From NCBI GenBank assembly GCA_022828445.1, contig JAIZZJ010000001.1:1798001-1862000 (forward strand): a stretch of 64,000 nt of DNA, given 5' to 3'. Below the pieces are notes generated by a model, which worked only from the letters and a program-made list of their open reading frames with translations, ran no database searches and had not been told where the DNA came from. Made by a program: the position numbers and the translations under genes. This DNA is from Graphiopsis chlorocephala. Its lineage: Eukaryota > Ascomycota > Dothideomycetes > Cladosporiales > Cladosporiaceae. Shown here piece by piece: positions 1 to 11,360 of this stretch. Within the stretch, counting starts at the first letter, position 1. Each line of letters starts with the position of its first letter.

Positions 1-444
1 TCTCTCCCGTCGGGATCCCGCAGCACGCAGTGGTCGCTGTCTACCACCTCTAGAAGAGAGTCGTCGGCGAGAACAGCTGCATCACGCTGCTAAGACAATA
101 CAATCACGCCGCACGCCGCCAGTCGTCGTTCGCCGACCTTCGTGTAGTTTGTCAAGAGCTGGCGCTACGGGCAGGAGAGGCAGCTGGCCTAAGCGACGGG
201 ACATTATGAGCTGTGGCGCGGCATCGATACAACCAAAGGCTCGTGGCGACTTGGCGAAGCGGAGACGAGCTTCGGAGTTCGCGGTGTTTGATGATTGATG
301 AGCTTGGAGATTTGAGATACCTGATTATGATATACACGCATAGACGAATTTTATCGGCTTCCTGTAACCAGATCTGGTGCACGTACACAGTAAAACCATA
401 TCGCATCAACTCGCGCTGATCCTGTAGCCTACAGACAATCAGAA
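1..444. other. No recognisable gene
   Basis: The first 444 bases precede the retroelement relic. I see no open frame starting with ATG that has protein-like composition, no tRNA and no clear repeat. The stretch may be further-decayed flank of the same element, but nothing in it can be aligned by eye to gag or protease. Confidence 0.5.
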
Positions 445-972
445 ATTATCGACGATATCGTCATTTACGCCAAAATTGTTGAAGACTATATAATAGCGCT
501 CCGTATAGTTATGTCGTTGCTAGACGACCGACGCGTTTCAATTAGCCTAAAAAAACGTACTTAGGTTTCCCTTCGACAACGCTTCTTAGTTAGCAGGTTT
601 AGCGGTCTGAGTCTCGTAGCAGATGAAAAGCGCGTCAATGCAATTCGTGACCTACAGTTTCCGCGTACTCTTAAGGCGTTGAAGACCTATTTGGGGATAA
701 CTAACTACCTTCGAACCGCGATCCGCTATTACACGCAGCTTTTAGTACTGCTCTAAGTAGTGAAGACCGCCCTCTGCAAGGTCGTACCGTAAAAGCGTCC
801 CTTGACCCGAATAATCCTACGCAGCACGCTATAATCCTCCTTTAAGGCAATCCAAGACCAGCATTTCTTACACCGTTTCGACCCTGACCGCCAACTGTAC
901 TGCGACATCGATTCCAGCAAGGAATATGGGCACGGCTGCAAGGTTTACATTCAGTACATATACGCTCAGCAC
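445..972 (+). mobile_element. Decayed Ty3/gypsy reverse transcriptase-RNase H fragment
   Basis: Conceptual translation across several frames gives the order expected of a Ty3/gypsy polymerase. First comes the catalytic IDDIVIYAK box (about 447-475), then a DDRRVSISLKK / TYLGFPS stretch (about 520-575), then VADEKRVNAIRDLQFP and TYLGITNYLR (about 615-710), and finally the RNase H start FLHRFDPDRQLYCDIDSSKE (about 865-930). In the frame beginning at 601 there are stop codons at 754 and further downstream, and a frameshift lies near 560-600. No LTR, gag, protease or integrase was seen, so this is a dead internal fragment. Its many in-frame TAA and TAG codons would fit repeat-induced point mutation, which is inference. 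The family call is firm; the exact ends are not. Confidence 0.85.
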
Positions 973-2031
973 TGCAATGCTATCAAGATCAATACGTGAA
1001 GTTTGTAACATATAGGACTGTCCCTTGGCTGGAGCAATCTGGAGCAGAATACAATTGTGAAACGAGATTGTGAACCATTACCGAGCATCAGATATTGTAC
1101 ATAGGTTGGAAACGGTGTACAAATTGATTCAGGGTGGTCACCGAACGAACTTGTTCATGAACAACAGGGTGTTTGTTCACCATGAACGAACGAACTGATC
1201 TATTGTCGTGCTAATCTTAACAGGTTCTTTCGTCGTGCTGATCTTAACAGGTGTGTTCGGTCACAAGATTCGCCTGTCCTGCTGTCCGGTCGCCAGCTCA
1301 GTTGATGATGTTGGTATCCAGTTCCGGTCACTGCCAGAAGTTGGTGGCTGGATTCACATCACACGCAGACGTGAATGGAAGGTTCACTGCAGTGAGTGAG
1401 CCGTCGATGCACACACCGCAGCTTTCAGGCTCACCTACAGACCTATTACAAACGTGGGCCACGTGGCCAAGCTCCGGTGGCTCAGGCAGGTCTACGCCTG
1501 ATAGCCATGCGCCGAAACAGCACGTCGGTTGATAGTTATGACGCGACTCGTCATCACTCAGACTTCTAGCCTCACTCTTGAGCACTACACTGAAACTTTT
1601 TCTAGCCCATTGGCAATCTGAAACATGCGAAACTCAGAATAGGACGCAAGAGTCCTGTTCCTCATTCGAAGGCGAGGAGGAAGAGGGGAGGTCTTTCTTG
1701 AGGAATGATTGTAGGCTGGGAGTTGCGGTTTTACGATATTGTGGCAAACACTCCGTGGCTCCAATGCTGCGACATGGAATTCCACACGCAAGCGAGAAGA
1801 CGACTCCCAAAGTACTTGTGGATCGACCAGTGGAATCTAGCATTGGTTGCCGGTCATTATCTTGGACTATTGTGGAATCTGTCGAGCAAAAGGTGGCTAG
1901 TAGCATTTCACCAGGAAATCGGAGTCTCCACTCAATCGTCGGCGAGGCATGGGTTCTGTCATGTATGCTAAATCCAGGCCAAATCTTCCTTCAGGTCTCC
2001 CATCCGAGTCGCCCAGCACCTCACCCCCACC
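973..2031. other. Gene-free stretch with a short tandem duplication
   Basis: No supported gene. It contains an almost perfect 21-base duplication at 1205-1225 and 1232-1252 (period 27, one mismatch). A nearby stretch (1145-1195) is rich in GAAC/GTTC palindromes. It borders the retroelement relic and may be remnant repeat sequence. Open frames at 1578-2108 and 1705-1971 have no recognisable composition. Confidence 0.5.
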
Positions 2032-4225
2032 TCACCCAATCTTATAAGGCTCGTTGTCTCGATAAATGTAAATCTCCCCAATCAGAATCGTGCACCCCAC
2101 CGCCATAGCAATCGCAATGATCGGCAGATTCACTCTCGCAAACTCGCGCCCAAGGACGCGGATATGCTTCTTGTATAAAATGTCTCTCCAGAGTAGACCT
2201 GCAAGCGAAGCGCTGAAGGCAGTGCTGAAGGCGCCGTAGTTGACACCGATGGCCATGCTGTACACCGTGGCCCAGAAGGTGCGGTCGCTGATGGGAATGC
2301 CATTGTTGGTGTGGATTTGCTGCCAGGCTTGGATGACGCGGGAGAGGAGGATTGTGGTGCCAATGTTTGTGCCTGCGAACTGTCGTGGAGGTCAGTCGGA
2401 GCGCCGCCGCTCGTGTTTCTTGTGAAGATAATGATGCAAATAAGATACTTACGTTGCACAAGATCACCGAAATGAATCCCATGCCTCCGATGGCACCCAC
2501 TGTTCCTGTCCTGTCTACCCAATGGTCCCAGCCGTGAGCGAAGACTGGTATCCAACCTTTGGTGACCAGTGCCTGTACGAGCACAAACATGGCGAAGGCG
2601 AAGGGTACGAGCTTAAAGGGCAGGTGCATGAACACAGCCGTTGCTGTAGGGAAGGTTTCTTGGCAGTACCTGTAGCCGTCTGCAATGAGCGAAGCAATCG
2701 TCGTCCTTGAGGGCGTCTCGGCCTTGCGACTAGTCGGGAAGCCTTCCTCCTTAGCCTCAGTGGTTGCTGGAAATTCTGGAGATCCTTTCGCCTCATATTC
2801 TCGCTCGCCGTGTGGCTTGCGAGCTTCAACTTCGGCATTAGCTGATGATGCTGTGCTTGTGCCATCCATGGTGGTAGATTGCACGGGTTTTATCGCCTTC
2901 TCTGACGGGAATACCTGCTTTTCGTTGGCGATTAAATCGGCAGACCCATCGTTCAGCTCATCTTGACTTTGGGCAAGAATCTCAGGCGAGCACTCCTGCA
3001 TCTCTCTTTCCTTGGCTTTATCAGCTTGGGCTTGCTCAAATTCCCTTCTTCCCTTGCGCGCGATCTCGCGGGTGTTCTTGCGATGCAACCAGCCGAATGC
3101 GATGTCCCAGCAGAACATCACAACCGCAGCGGGCAGAGTTACATAGAAGACTGGATGCTCGCCCGTGCTTTGGCTAGCGGCATTAATCGCTAGGACTGTG
3201 ATCAGGGTGGCGGCCATGATGATACCTCCGAATGCCGCGCCTCGCTTGTCCAGGAAAGGGTTCATGATCTCTTCAAGAGAAAGCAGTTCGGTTTCCTCTG
3301 TATTGTTTGTATCGCTGTCCGCTTTTGCGTCTTTGCTGGCAAATGGGATGTTTGGGTTGACGGGTTGCTTTCTCTTTTCCTCTTCAGAAAGCTCATGCAT
3401 CTTGATGGATGACGGAATGAGTTTTGGATCGGCAAAGACAACGTATAGCAAGAATGGGAAGAGCACGATAGCTGTACCCACGACTGGTATAACCATGTTC
3501 GCCGTGTACACGACAAACTTGATCTGGAATGCGCCAGCCAAGACTAGATTTGTTGGATTTGAGGAGACCAGGATGGCCGATGCGATGTTTGCGATGGCGA
3601 ATTGCGTGTGAATCCATGCTCTGGGATGCTCGATGTTACTTGAGACCCGTGTCATGTACGCCAAGAATGCAGTACCGGAGAGAATGATCGGATCATTACC
3701 GATGAAGCTGCCGAGTACAAAGAAGAAAGTGTAAAGGTAGAAGAAGAGGCGATTGCCTGACTTGCCACCTTTCTGCAACACCTTGAACGCCAGATATCTG
3801 ATAAGACCAGAAGCATCAATGGAAATCGCAATGTAGGCCAATGTGATGAAGAAGACCATGATGTCAATCGGGTTGATATGATTTGCGCCGACTGTGCCAT
3901 CGTGCACTTCCTGCCGGCCAATGGCTAAGATTGCAAGGAGGAAGAGGTCGGCTACCAAAGGAGCGGTCGAGAAACTTATCGATATTTGGACTACCACATA
4001 TCGTGACTGTGATTTTTTCTCCGCGAGGTCTAGATTTCGATCCTGCCGTGGAGAAATGATACGGCAGGCACTCAGGGCGTCCAGAAACGCATTTGACCAT
4101 GGCCGAGGGATGTAGAGCGGAACGTGGAAGGGGAACAAGACCACGATATTGGTGAGGACGAAGACGATTAGGGTCACGATTGACCGCCAGTCCTTGATAC
4201 GGCTGGTATCCATGTCCAGCTCCAT
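2032..4225 (-). CDS. ArsB/citrate-transporter-like permease (Na+/H+ or anion antiporter superfamily)
   Basis: Predicted 706-residue multi-pass membrane protein of the ion-transporter superfamily that includes ArsB, NhaD and citrate carriers (PF03600 type). The family moves inorganic or organic anions across a membrane; the substrate here is unknown. Exon 1 is 4225-2453, the intron 2380-2452 (GTAAGT...AG), exon 2 2379-2032. Family signatures are FIGNDPIILSGTAFLAY and ASAILVSSNPTNLVLAGAF in the first half and CNFAGTNIGTTILLSRV, which is assembled only across the intron. A long acidic, disordered loop of roughly 200 residues separates the two transmembrane halves, as is usual in fungal members. 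The start at 4225 (MELDMDTSR) was chosen because it immediately precedes the first hydrophobic segment and has A at -3. An in-frame ATG at 4252 is possible. The open frame extends further upstream only with non-conserved sequence. Confidence 0.88.
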
Positions 4226-5003
4226 GGTGTTGCCCGAGTCTCGAGGATGCATGATGCCTCGTGGCTCGATGACTCGGTGGGACTGCACGAGGTTCGATAT
4301 ATCAGCCCGGTAGGGCGGGTATTCTTCGCAATGTTTTTCTGGAAGACATGGGCCAGCGATCCCGCCCTGGTAGCCGATGTACTGGCGCCCACAAGGGACC
4401 TGCTGATGGGGCTGAGACCTGAGGGAGTGCGCACAGGCCGCCTGAATGGAAGCGAAGAACCTTGGAAGAAGGGCCCCGCACACACGTGACATGCGTGCCT
4501 CAAAGTTCACACGCACCAAGGCACGTGCTTGGGGAGTTCAAGCACTGCGCCACCACAAAAGCATCCTCGATGCACCTCGATGCACGTCGGCTGGCCGATC
4601 AGACCGGTGAAAGTCTCGGGGCATGCACGTCTTGCGAATGCTCCCCCCGAGTATTGCGCCTCGCCGCCCGGAAGCCTACCTCGAGCCTACCTCACCTCAC
4701 ATGGGCGGCATGCGGCAATCCTTCGAGCGTCATATTCTGCCTCCCATAATGCCGTGCCTTCTCGCTTCGTCCTTCAGCCGCGATCATAGCGAGGCGTATA
4801 CATTGCTTGACCTGCAGCGGCGTACCTCCGACTGGGCCAGTTGTCACCGTTGGCCTTCTGTGACACCTCACTCCAGCACTGGTCGCGTGCTCTCTTAACC
4901 GTCTTGGAAGTCTTGTCTCTGTCTTGTCTCTCTCTATGCCAACCCAGCGAATCCCTTCTCTCTACTGACACACGTGCTCTGCTCTCGCACACAAGATCAT
5001 GCT
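4226..5003. promoter_or_regulatory. Divergent intergenic region, pyrimidine-rich leader
   Basis: This 778 bp stretch separates the two divergently transcribed membrane-protein genes and should carry both promoters. A CT-rich tract at about 4890-4965 lies just upstream of the ATG at 5004, a common arrangement at fungal transcription starts. No TATA box stands out. Confidence 0.45.
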
Positions 5004-6785
5004 ATGCCGCCTTACCCCATAGCCTTAAGACAAGACAACCTTTCGGCCAATTCTTCCACTTCCAATTCCACCTCAGCAAACGCTCCTTCCATTCCAGTCG
5101 TCTGTGCCTGGCCAGTCTCCGGCCAGTATGGTGCCGGCTCCAGGATTCTCTTCTACGTGCTTATAGCTGCTTGTTTGATCGCACGAAAGAATGAATGGAT
5201 CCGGAACGCTTGTCTTGCAGGTGCATTGCTATTCCCGGCCATAGCTGCACTTCATGCGATAACGCTGGCGGCGTTGCATTCACCAGGTAAGCCTTACTTC
5301 GGCGATATAGCTATTCTGTTGTCAACAGAGTCTCATGATCTCCAGATGCCGTGGATATGGACATCTACGGAGCATTCCAGCTCTGCGCTTTAGGCATTCT
5401 CGCCGCTCCTCTCACAGCGAGAATCTCCCGGACATACTTCAATAATCCAGGCCGGAACCTCATCTTCCTGTGGTTTGGCTTGATCCTTGGCGGCCTACTC
5501 AGCCTGACCGTAGAGTTCCTCCGCACTAAAACTCACGAGTGCAGTCACACGGATTCTGGCATACCGCTTTCTCATATCAGTGATTGGCACTACGGTGACA
5601 CATGCGGACTAACATGCTCAGAAGAAGAAGGACCCTTCTCTCCTATGCGGCAGGACGCTGCGAATAATATCTATGTCATCCCGGCCCCGACTGTGTTCAG
5701 CTTAGGAACCGCGACTCTTCTCAGTGCCGCATGCTGTATCCCGCCTATCCTCTCAATGGCATCGATGTGGAACAAGATTCTCGAGATCAACTGGCGCGCG
5801 CGTTTCGGCCCCGACACGGTTGCTGAGGACCCAGATTCACTCATCGAAGGCACCAACGCAACACCGACGACAGTCAAGGGTATCAACAGCCGGATCAGGC
5901 GTTTCTTGGAAGTTGTGGAAGCTCCAGTCTTTGGCGCTGCCGTACGTTAGAGCCATACGCAGTTATATCATGCTTCACGTTGTGCTGATCCCCACTGCAG
6001 ATACTCGCTGTCCTGATCATTGGAGAACGCAACTTCTTCAGCACTCAGGTGGACTACCAGACTGAACCTATAGTCAGTGTCGGTATGTTTTCCCATTTCT
6101 GGTCTGAAATTCATGCCGCTTGCTGATACACGTTCACATAGGCCAATGGGCGCCAATAGTGGGTACCGGTCTGGCCTTGTTTGGGTCATTGTATGTCGCA
6201 CTGGCCGCACCAGAGAACACCGAAGGTTCAGAAGCCAATGGTTCGTCACCACCTCCGTCAAACTGCTCGCCGAATGGCATGGGAGGACCAAGGCGATCCA
6301 CCGGCGATCTACAACGTAGTCAAACTCACACCACAGTCGCCACCCTCGAAGGCACTAGACGCACTGTAGGCAGTTGGCTGAATAAAGCCGCTGAATACGT
6401 GGGAACGCCACAAGAAAAGAGCTACGACGATGGCGGCTTCCGCCGTGGGCGCGCAAGAATGTATCCCAGACTCCCTGGAGAAGAGAATCGCAACCCAGGA
6501 TTGAACCAAATCACCAGGGAGTGGACGAGCCGCGATTTGAGCCGTGAGCCATCTATTCGTCGCCCCGCCTCCACCCATACTGTCACACGAGAGCGTAGCA
6601 ACACTGCCGACACACTGCAATTGCCGTCACCTTACTCACCTACGCACAACAGGCCTTCGCGAGACAGTCTGAGTTTGCCTGTGCCGCCTGAAATGGTTCA
6701 GATTACCACGAGTGTGAGAGATCAAAGTCCGCCGGCCATCATCGTCACGCCTGATTCTGGCGCATCTGATCATCCAGGGAAATGA
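5004..6785 (+). CDS. Orphan seven-segment membrane protein with disordered tail
   Basis: Four exons (5004-5286, 5346-5941, 6001-6082, 6142-6785) give 534 residues. Introns are 59, 59 and 59 bp with GTAAGC, GTACGT and GTATGT donors. About seven hydrophobic segments are visible, including ILFYVLIAACLIA, IYGAFQLCALGILAAPLT, LIFLWFGLILGGLL, LGTATLLSAACCIPPIL and ILAVLIIGE; the last one precedes the tail, around VGTGLALFGSLYVAL. Two extracellular-looking Cys (HECSH, DTCGLTC) sit in the loop between segments 4 and 5. The C-terminal 190 residues are Ser/Arg/Pro-rich and look cytosolic. The seven-segment layout with a long tail recalls receptors, but I recognise no receptor signature and assign no function. 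It resembles conserved hypothetical integral membrane proteins of ascomycetes. The start is the first ATG in frame. Confidence 0.82.
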
Positions 6786-8143
6786 GACGCTCTATGCCTG
6801 CAAGACCCTCACTCTTCGACGTGGCGATCTTGTCATATTCAGAGCTAGAGCATGGGGATTAAAGCTGATAGTTCTTGCAACCGCCTGCATGCAAAATAGT
6901 CTCAACAGAAATGCATCGTCAGATGAGACGCTAGTGATTGAGCCGTTGATGGTATACGTCAAACTGCGACACAGAACGCAAGATCTACCTACCATGCAAG
7001 GTGATCGCTACTGCAACAAAGCGGCTTACCAGTCATGGCGACCGGACGTCCGTGCAGTCTTACTAGGAAGACAAATCCAGTCTGCCCTATTCGATATTGG
7101 CAGCTCCGATGGAAGTTTGTCTTGATGAATGAACAACACGACAAAAGAAGTGGGCGTCGTCGCGAATCGAGATCGGCCTCGAGATCGCCCTACTGGTCTG
7201 CATCACCTGCATACTGCCACTCGACCATCGCACTTTCTCTGAGCTTATACTCGACCACCACCCTGTACAACCATTTTTGACCCCAGATCAAACATTCGAT
7301 CAGAGAACCAGGCACTATCGCCGGAGAGACTACTAGTTTGAGTGCTCATAGTCCTCACAACACAGGCGCCATTTATGTGTACGCTTGATTTGGCCAATCG
7401 GTTCACGACCATTCTTCGAGGCCATATTGTGTGGTCTCGCTTCGCGTACCATAGGATTAGACTAGATAGTTGTCATGCGCCAGTCTTCCGAGATCCAGTA
7501 TAGATGCTGTATCAATACCACCGCCATTGCCTCCAATTCGCAGTCCCATGTCGTATGGCCTACATGTCTGATTGATGGCAGTGTTTTACATCAAGGAAAA
7601 ACAGATCCGATACCGTCGTGGTGAGATTAGCACACGGAATGGATCCAATTCGACGTCGGAGCTTACTCAGCCACATTCCCGTGATTCCTTCAAAACGGTA
7701 TTCGCCGGCATAGCAATTATACTCAAGCTCCTGCGTTGTTTCTGTAGAGCCTTCGTATATTTACAAGACGAATGGTTAGGCTGTCCGCTGCAGCGGGCTT
7801 GATGCTCTAGCTCAACCTTGCTTCATCAGACACTACTAATTGTCATAGCCGATCACCAATTGAGAGTTAGATTGAGAGCTGGTAAAATGAGATTGTAAGG
7901 GTCTCCACGTGCAGACGTCCGCGATGTATCAGTGTCTCTGCGGGTGGAAGGAGAGACCTGCCAGATGACCTCACGCTACAAATCGTTGCGATAATCTACG
8001 ATGCAACCAAGGGGCTTATGGTCCATGCCCTGACTTGCATGTTCTGTATATCTTTGGTGGTTGGTCTGAGAACACCTCAAGAGATACATGGGGATGTCAA
8101 AGAGTTCCTCCAAAAGATAAAAAGATACGGATCGACCGTCTGT
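6786..8143. other. Gene-free stretch
   Basis: 1.36 kb without a supported gene. Open frames (for example 7035-7280 and 7572-7802) are short and compositionally unlike the neighbouring proteins. I see no LTR, tRNA or strong repeat before the tRNA-Val that follows. Confidence 0.5.
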
Positions 8144-8245
8144 TACAAACCCCCGGAATCGAACCGGGAACCGTCTGTGCTGCCAATAGAGCTTATGTTG
8201 CAACTAATTGTTAGACAGAAATCATAACCGCTAGACCAGGCTTGC
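8144..8245 (-). tRNA. tRNA-Val (anticodon AAC) with a 29-nt intron
   Basis: Read on the minus strand, a full cloverleaf can be built. The acceptor GCAAGCC pairs with GGTTTGT (two G-T pairs). A D arm of the GTCTAGCGGTTATGAT type follows, then an anticodon stem TCTGT/ACAGA, and a T arm CCCGG-TTCGATT-CCGGG. The anticodon loop reads C-T-AAC-A-C once a 29-nt insertion after base 37 is removed, the canonical intron position. Mature length is 73 nt before CCA addition. Valine identity rests on the AAC anticodon and the D-arm sequence, which is typical of fungal tRNA-Val. The intron is rather long for a fungal tRNA. Confidence 0.9.
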
Positions 8246-8914
8246 AGTAACGTGATAACTTATCGTCGTTAATGAGATTAGCGGCAGACACACCATCTAT
8301 GTAACTGTTGATGATCTGGCAAGTATGGAGTCGGACGGCAAACTCGAAGTCGATCCGTTGACCATATTACTCGAGACAGATCAATAGGCAAGACTAGGAT
8401 TCTCATAACACGTTGATGTCGATGATAGGAGTCGATGATGAGATGGTAGCGTTATCAAGCTTTCACACGGCAAGCATCGACGGTATGATGATTCCCGCAT
8501 TCACAAACGACATGATGAATAACTAGCATCGAACAGTAATGCCGCAAGTACCTCGTCGAATCAGTTTTATCATTGGTTTTGATCTTGGACTTTCCCAACG
8601 CCAATAGCGCTTCAAGGGTCGAGTCAATCCTTGCAGCCTGGCTTTTTTTTAATTGTACGCAGAACCCGTCACTAAGGCGACAATTTTTCGATCGGATACG
8701 GTTGGTGATACTAGCATAATTTCGGAGAATCGTGTCTGTATCGGCGCTCCGAGAACAGGATCGGTTTTGCCAAATCATATGCACGATGAAAGCCACTTGC
8801 CGGCTATCGATTCTCTGCACGCGCACTCGGAAAGATTGTAAAGGCAAGCATCTATCGCGCCTGTGTGGAATAAATTTCATCTCATGCTGGCCTTAGTTTC
8901 TCGTCGTGCGAACT
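8246..8914. other. Gene-free stretch
   Basis: Region between the tRNA-Val and the MFS gene end. The longest frame (8455-8880 minus) lacks recognisable features. It presumably includes the 3' UTR of the MFS gene. An eight-T run occurs near 8644. Confidence 0.45.
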
Positions 8915-10705
8915 CTAATACACATACTCAAAGTTCGGATTCTCCTTGTCAGTCAGGTCGTTGAAAGCCGTCGCATTGAGTTCATCAGCAGTGCCATCAC
9001 CAGCATCACGAAGCGCCGCTCGCTGCTGCTCCTTGCGCTTGTTCTCCCACTTGAAGGAGTAACGCAGTATGAAGAACAGTGCCAGCTCCATGCAGTTGGC
9101 TACCAGGATGGATCCAATGCCAAGTTGGTAGGTAGGAGCTTGCTCAGTGCGGTAGAAGAAGGGACTGGCGATGTTGCCTACGCATGCACCCAGCCAGATC
9201 ATGCCGGAGACGATCATCTTCTTGGACTGACCTCCAGTGTTGGATGTGATGAGCGAGAGGCAGATGACGAACGAGGCTTGATAAGATCCGGTGAGGTAGC
9301 TTGGAAGAGGGTCAGCGCGAGTGCGTGTTGATTGAAGGTGAATTTGAGACTCACAAACAGATCAAACGACCAACATATGCATCATCAGGTGCCAACAAAA
9401 ACCCGAGAGCACCAGCAATAGTCGGCACCATGAAGATGGCGCTGACAAGCGTACGGCTGTTCGGTGGCATGTACTTATTTGCCAGAGCACCGAGAGCAAT
9501 CCAGATAGCCACAAGCACACCTTGTGGGATGCCCAATAGCGCAGTGTGTAGCGTGTCAAAGCCGAGACCTTTGATCACCAGGGTGGAGAAGTTAGAGATT
9601 CCGCCGTTAGGGACATTTGAGACGAATCCCAGCAAGGTGAATAGCCACGTCTTGTAATCCATGTAAGCCTCTTTGATCTGGCCCCAGCTGATGCCACGGT
9701 TCTCGATGCCGGTCTGGTTTCGGCGCATACGAGCGATCAAGATGAGCTTCTCCTCGCGATCGAAGCCCCAAATGGTCCGAGGAGAATTGGGCACCAGAAA
9801 GATTAACGCGATGGCCCACGCAGAACAAAACGCTCCAACAATGAGGAATTCGTAGCGCCAAGACTGTAATGCACCCTGAATGTTGCCGATGCCGTAGCCT
9901 GATTCGATCTGTCAGTCGCACATACATCGAGATGCTAGGGAGTATGTCACCCACCAATCAAGCCACCTCCTGCAACACCAACACCGTTAAAAGCATACCA
10001 AATGGAGATGCGAGTCGGCTGCTCCGCACGAGTAAAATACATCGATGTGATCAGCATAAAAGCCGGATCGGCAATGGCCTCGAAAGCGCCAGACAAGATG
10101 CGAAGAGCGAGCAGGCCAGCAAAGTTCTTCGCCGCAGCTTGTGCCATCAACAGGGCACCCCACATGAAGATGTTGAAAGCCAAATAGTATCCAGGAGGAG
10201 ACCTTTGCATCAAAAGGTTCGAGGGGATGGCCCAGACCAGCCAACCAAAGTAGAAACTGCTGGACAGCCATGAATATTCCTGGCCTTGGAGCGCAAGATC
10301 GTCTCGCAAGCCGAAGATGGCAGCGTATGATCTGAGGATCGAATCAGCATCCAGAAATTTTGTAACTTAAAGGGGCCAAAAGGATACGAACAATGTAGTC
10401 TTATCAACATAGTAGAAGAAATAACAAACACCCAAGACAGGCAGTATGCGAAAGTCCAGCTTCCTCCGGACTTTGTTCTCTTCCCTTGTGTCAATACATT
10501 CATCGTTCGGGTAACGTGCCAACGCTTCAGCGAAAATGTCGTTTTGCGGACTATCAAGCGATGACTCTCCAGCGACGACGCTCTTGTATGGCTTCTGGTC
10601 ATCATCCACCACTTCGTAGCGACTCACATCGCTCTTGAGGGAGTATTTGTCTGACTCGTTGTTTGGAACCGGAGGAGCATCAGTGTTCGCGGTAAGGCTA
10701 CCCAT
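8915..10705 (-). CDS. MFS transporter, anion:cation symporter / Dal5 allantoate permease type
   Basis: Four exons (10705-10392, 10331-9955, 9898-9355, 9299-8915) give 539 residues. The cytosolic N-terminus precedes the conserved DKTTLSYAAIFGLRDDL box at the exon 1/2 junction. LRILSGAFEA follows in the fourth segment region and GLIGYGIGNIQG at the exon 2/3 junction, then WGFDREEKLILIARMRRNQTG in the central loop. This is the signature order of fungal Dal5/Tna1/Vht1-like permeases, which import small carboxylates such as allantoate, nicotinate or vitamins with protons. Intron 1 uses a GTTCGT donor, the only choice that restores DKTTLSYA. Intron 3 has GTGAGT. The start ATG at 10705 gives MGSLTANTD; upstream in-frame codons are not ATG. 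Substrate cannot be told from sequence. Confidence 0.9.
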
Positions 10706-11360
10706 GATCAAGGAAACAAACAAATTCGAGTAAAAAGTAATCTCGTCTGATGTCCAAAGCCAGATCGAAGAGGAGACTCACCATCTTATTTGTTCATCGC
10801 ATGTCCCAGTTTGAGTTTCTACTTCAAAGGCCGATGTCCTCGTGTCGAGGACACTGAACCACAGGCTTTCATTGATTGGCGGAACGCTTGACTCAGCATT
10901 GCCAAGTAGAATTTTCCACGAATGGTCCTTCGCTGTAAAGAGCATCCGAGAAACGCGACGCTGATCGTGAGAGGCAGTTAAACCATCAGAGGCAGACAGG
11001 ATTATTGAATTAGGAAAGCCGACATCGGGCTCCATCTTTAGCGCTCAGGAAACCCGGATTTGTCTCCAATGGCCCCATATGGAGATGGTTGCACCGAGGA
11101 ACTAGACAGCACAATGCATGCATATGCAGTAGTGAGATACTCTGACGGTCAGCGAGCAAAATGAGTACAGTGAAGACATGTTGCCCCGCTTTCATTGTCA
11201 AAAGGTTCGGACGTTCATATCGCTGGCACGCCAGCAGTTCTGTAAGGTTTCAAATAGTTCTCAACACATCGCATCACAGTCGACGTGTCGGCATAACCTG
11301 CAAACAAGGCTAAGTCTATAGCTTAATGCCCATTGAGACTCGTCAAATCCCCGTCTGCCC
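10706..11360. other. Intergenic region upstream of the MFS gene
   Basis: This 655 bp stretch carries the MFS promoter (minus strand) and the 3' flank of the RhoGAP gene. Short open frames at 10778-11035 and 11010-11201 have no supporting features. No regulatory element is recognisable. Confidence 0.45.

Noticed and set aside
4226..4519. 98-residue N-terminal extension of the ArsB-like permease
   Set aside because: The frame start is TTG and the sequence does not resemble the family; ATG at 4225 precedes the first membrane helix.
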